A stretch of 5,372 nt of DNA from an uncultured Shinella sp. (lineage in GTDB: Bacteria; Pseudomonadota; Alphaproteobacteria; Rhizobiales; Rhizobiaceae): the NCBI GenBank assembly GCA_946481465.1, contig CAMLOC010000297.1, positions 1 to 5,372 of the forward strand. Reading direction: 5' to 3'. A model generated the notes under the pieces. It was not told the DNA's origin. It made no database searches and was given only the letters and a program-made list of their open reading frames with translations. The translations under genes and the position numbers were made by a program. Of this stretch, positions 4,531 through 5,372 are shown piece by piece (position 1 is the first letter of the stretch; each line of letters begins with the position of its first letter).

Positions 4531-5372
4531 ATGGCCACACTTCAGAACTTCGATGCGGAAATCGAGAAGACCCGTAGCGTCGTCAACCAGATGCGCAGCA
4601 AGATGGAACAGTCGGGCGTCGTGCTCGACCAGTTCGCCAAGGCGGACACCAAGCTCGGCGACGTCAATTTCGACATCGAGAACGCCCGGATTTCGGACGT
4701 CATCAACCAGCAGAAGGTGATGGAGGGCAACATCGCCGATCTCATCATCGGGCTGGAGGACGCGACCAACATCTTCGGCACCGAATTCGAGAGCATGAAG
4801 AGCTATACGGGCTACGAGAAGTTCATCGGCATCTTCTCCAAGCAGAAGATGCAGCGCATGCGCACCGACCGCGTGCGCAACATGTCGCTGGCCGGCAACC
4901 TGCAGGAACTGCTCTCCAAGTCCGACACGATCGTCGGCATCCTCAAGGAGCAGAAATCGATCCTCGACCAGCGCTATAAGACCTCCGAGGCGAGCCTCGT
5001 GCAGGTCATCGAGCGCCGCAAGGGCACGATGACCAACCTCGAGGCCACCCAGAAGCGCATCGAGGAACTGAACCCGATGCTGATGGACCTCGAAAACCGC
5101 ATCGCCGCCTCGACCGACCAGAAGACCCGCACGGACCTCGAGGGCGAGCGCTCGGCGCTGGCGACCGAATACAACATGATGCAGGCGAAGGAGCAGGAGC
5201 TTCTGGCCGAAAGCCAGACGCTGGAGCGCTACACCTCGATGTTCCAGACCTTCGTCGATTCGCTCAACAACCAGATCGCCGCGCAGAACACGCTGATCAA
5301 CAAGCTGACCATCGATACCGAGCAGCGCATCGTGCTCTACAAGGCGCTGGAGGATTCGTTGAAGACGGCCGC
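4531..5372 (+). CDS. Uncharacterised coiled-coil protein, 3' end beyond window
   Basis: 280 codons are visible from the ATG at 4531, with no stop before the window end. AAGGGGA sits 6 bases upstream of the start, a strong ribosome site. I do not recognise the family. The sequence is almost wholly helix-forming: one proline (182), no cysteine, no tryptophan, and many Glu, Gln, Lys, Leu and Ile in heptad-like order, clearest at about 160-275. There is no signal peptide and no membrane segment, so it is probably cytoplasmic. A distinctive part at about 87-120 mixes aromatic and basic residues (YTGYEKFIGIFSKQKMQRMR), breaks the acidic coiled-coil character, and could be a hinge or a surface for membrane or partner binding. 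It lies behind a probable terminator, so it likely starts its own transcript. The gene downstream, not visible here, would be the best clue to its role. Reading-frame confidence is high, function unknown. Confidence 0.9.
   Translation, partial: MATLQNFDAEIEKTRSVVNQMRSKMEQSGVVLDQFAKADTKLGDVNFDIENARISDVINQQKVMEGNIADLIIGLEDATNIFGTEFESMKSYTGYEKFIGIFSKQKMQRMRTDRVRNMSLAGNLQELLSKSDTIVGILKEQKSILDQRYKTSEASLVQVIERRKGTMTNLEATQKRIEELNPMLMDLENRIAASTDQKTRTDLEGERSALATEYNMMQAKEQELLAESQTLERYTSMFQTFVDSLNNQIAAQNTLINKLTIDTEQRIVLYKALEDSLKTA

Overview
The window looks like chromosomal DNA of a rhizobial alphaproteobacterium (Rhizobiaceae, in the Ensifer/Rhizobium/Shinella/Agrobacterium range). The grounds are high GC content, a ChoXWV choline transporter whose binding protein keeps the residue numbering I recall for Sinorhizobium meliloti ChoX, and a RIME-like intergenic palindrome of the kind common in rhizobia. 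The species cannot be fixed from the sequence alone.

Left part, minus strand (3132 down to 1): choX, choW and choV, encoding the periplasmic binding protein, the membrane permease and the ATPase of a high-affinity choline ABC importer. choW and choV overlap by 4 bases (ATGA) and are surely co-translated. choX is separated from choW by 263 bases that hold three inverted-repeat structures: a terminator-like hairpin just after choX (2135-2160), an 80-bp double-hairpin palindromic element (2023-2102) and a further hairpin (1965-1989). This layout suits a transcript in which the binding protein is made in excess over the membrane components. choV is complete to within a few residues at the window edge.

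Middle (3133-3361): a divergent, comparatively AT-rich intergenic region between choX and tdk. It has two clean palindromes (3181-3194 and 3220-3241) that flank a weak candidate choX promoter and could be operators.

Right part, plus strand: tdk (type II thymidine kinase, 195 aa, complete), followed after 29 bases by a small secreted class I c-type cytochrome (125 aa). A perfect 8-bp-stem hairpin overlaps the cytochrome stop codon. After a 174-base gap comes the 5' part of a long, almost entirely helical, coiled-coil cytoplasmic protein (at least 280 aa, cut by the window end) that I do not recognise.

Functionally, choXWV imports choline, which rhizobia oxidise to glycine betaine for osmoprotection or use as a carbon and nitrogen source. 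tdk salvages thymidine. The cytochrome is a periplasmic electron carrier of unknown partner. I see no mobile element, CRISPR, tRNA or rRNA. Most of the window is ordinary core or transport content. The least explained items are the coiled-coil gene, the palindromic element with paired compensatory changes, and the operator-like palindromes before choX.
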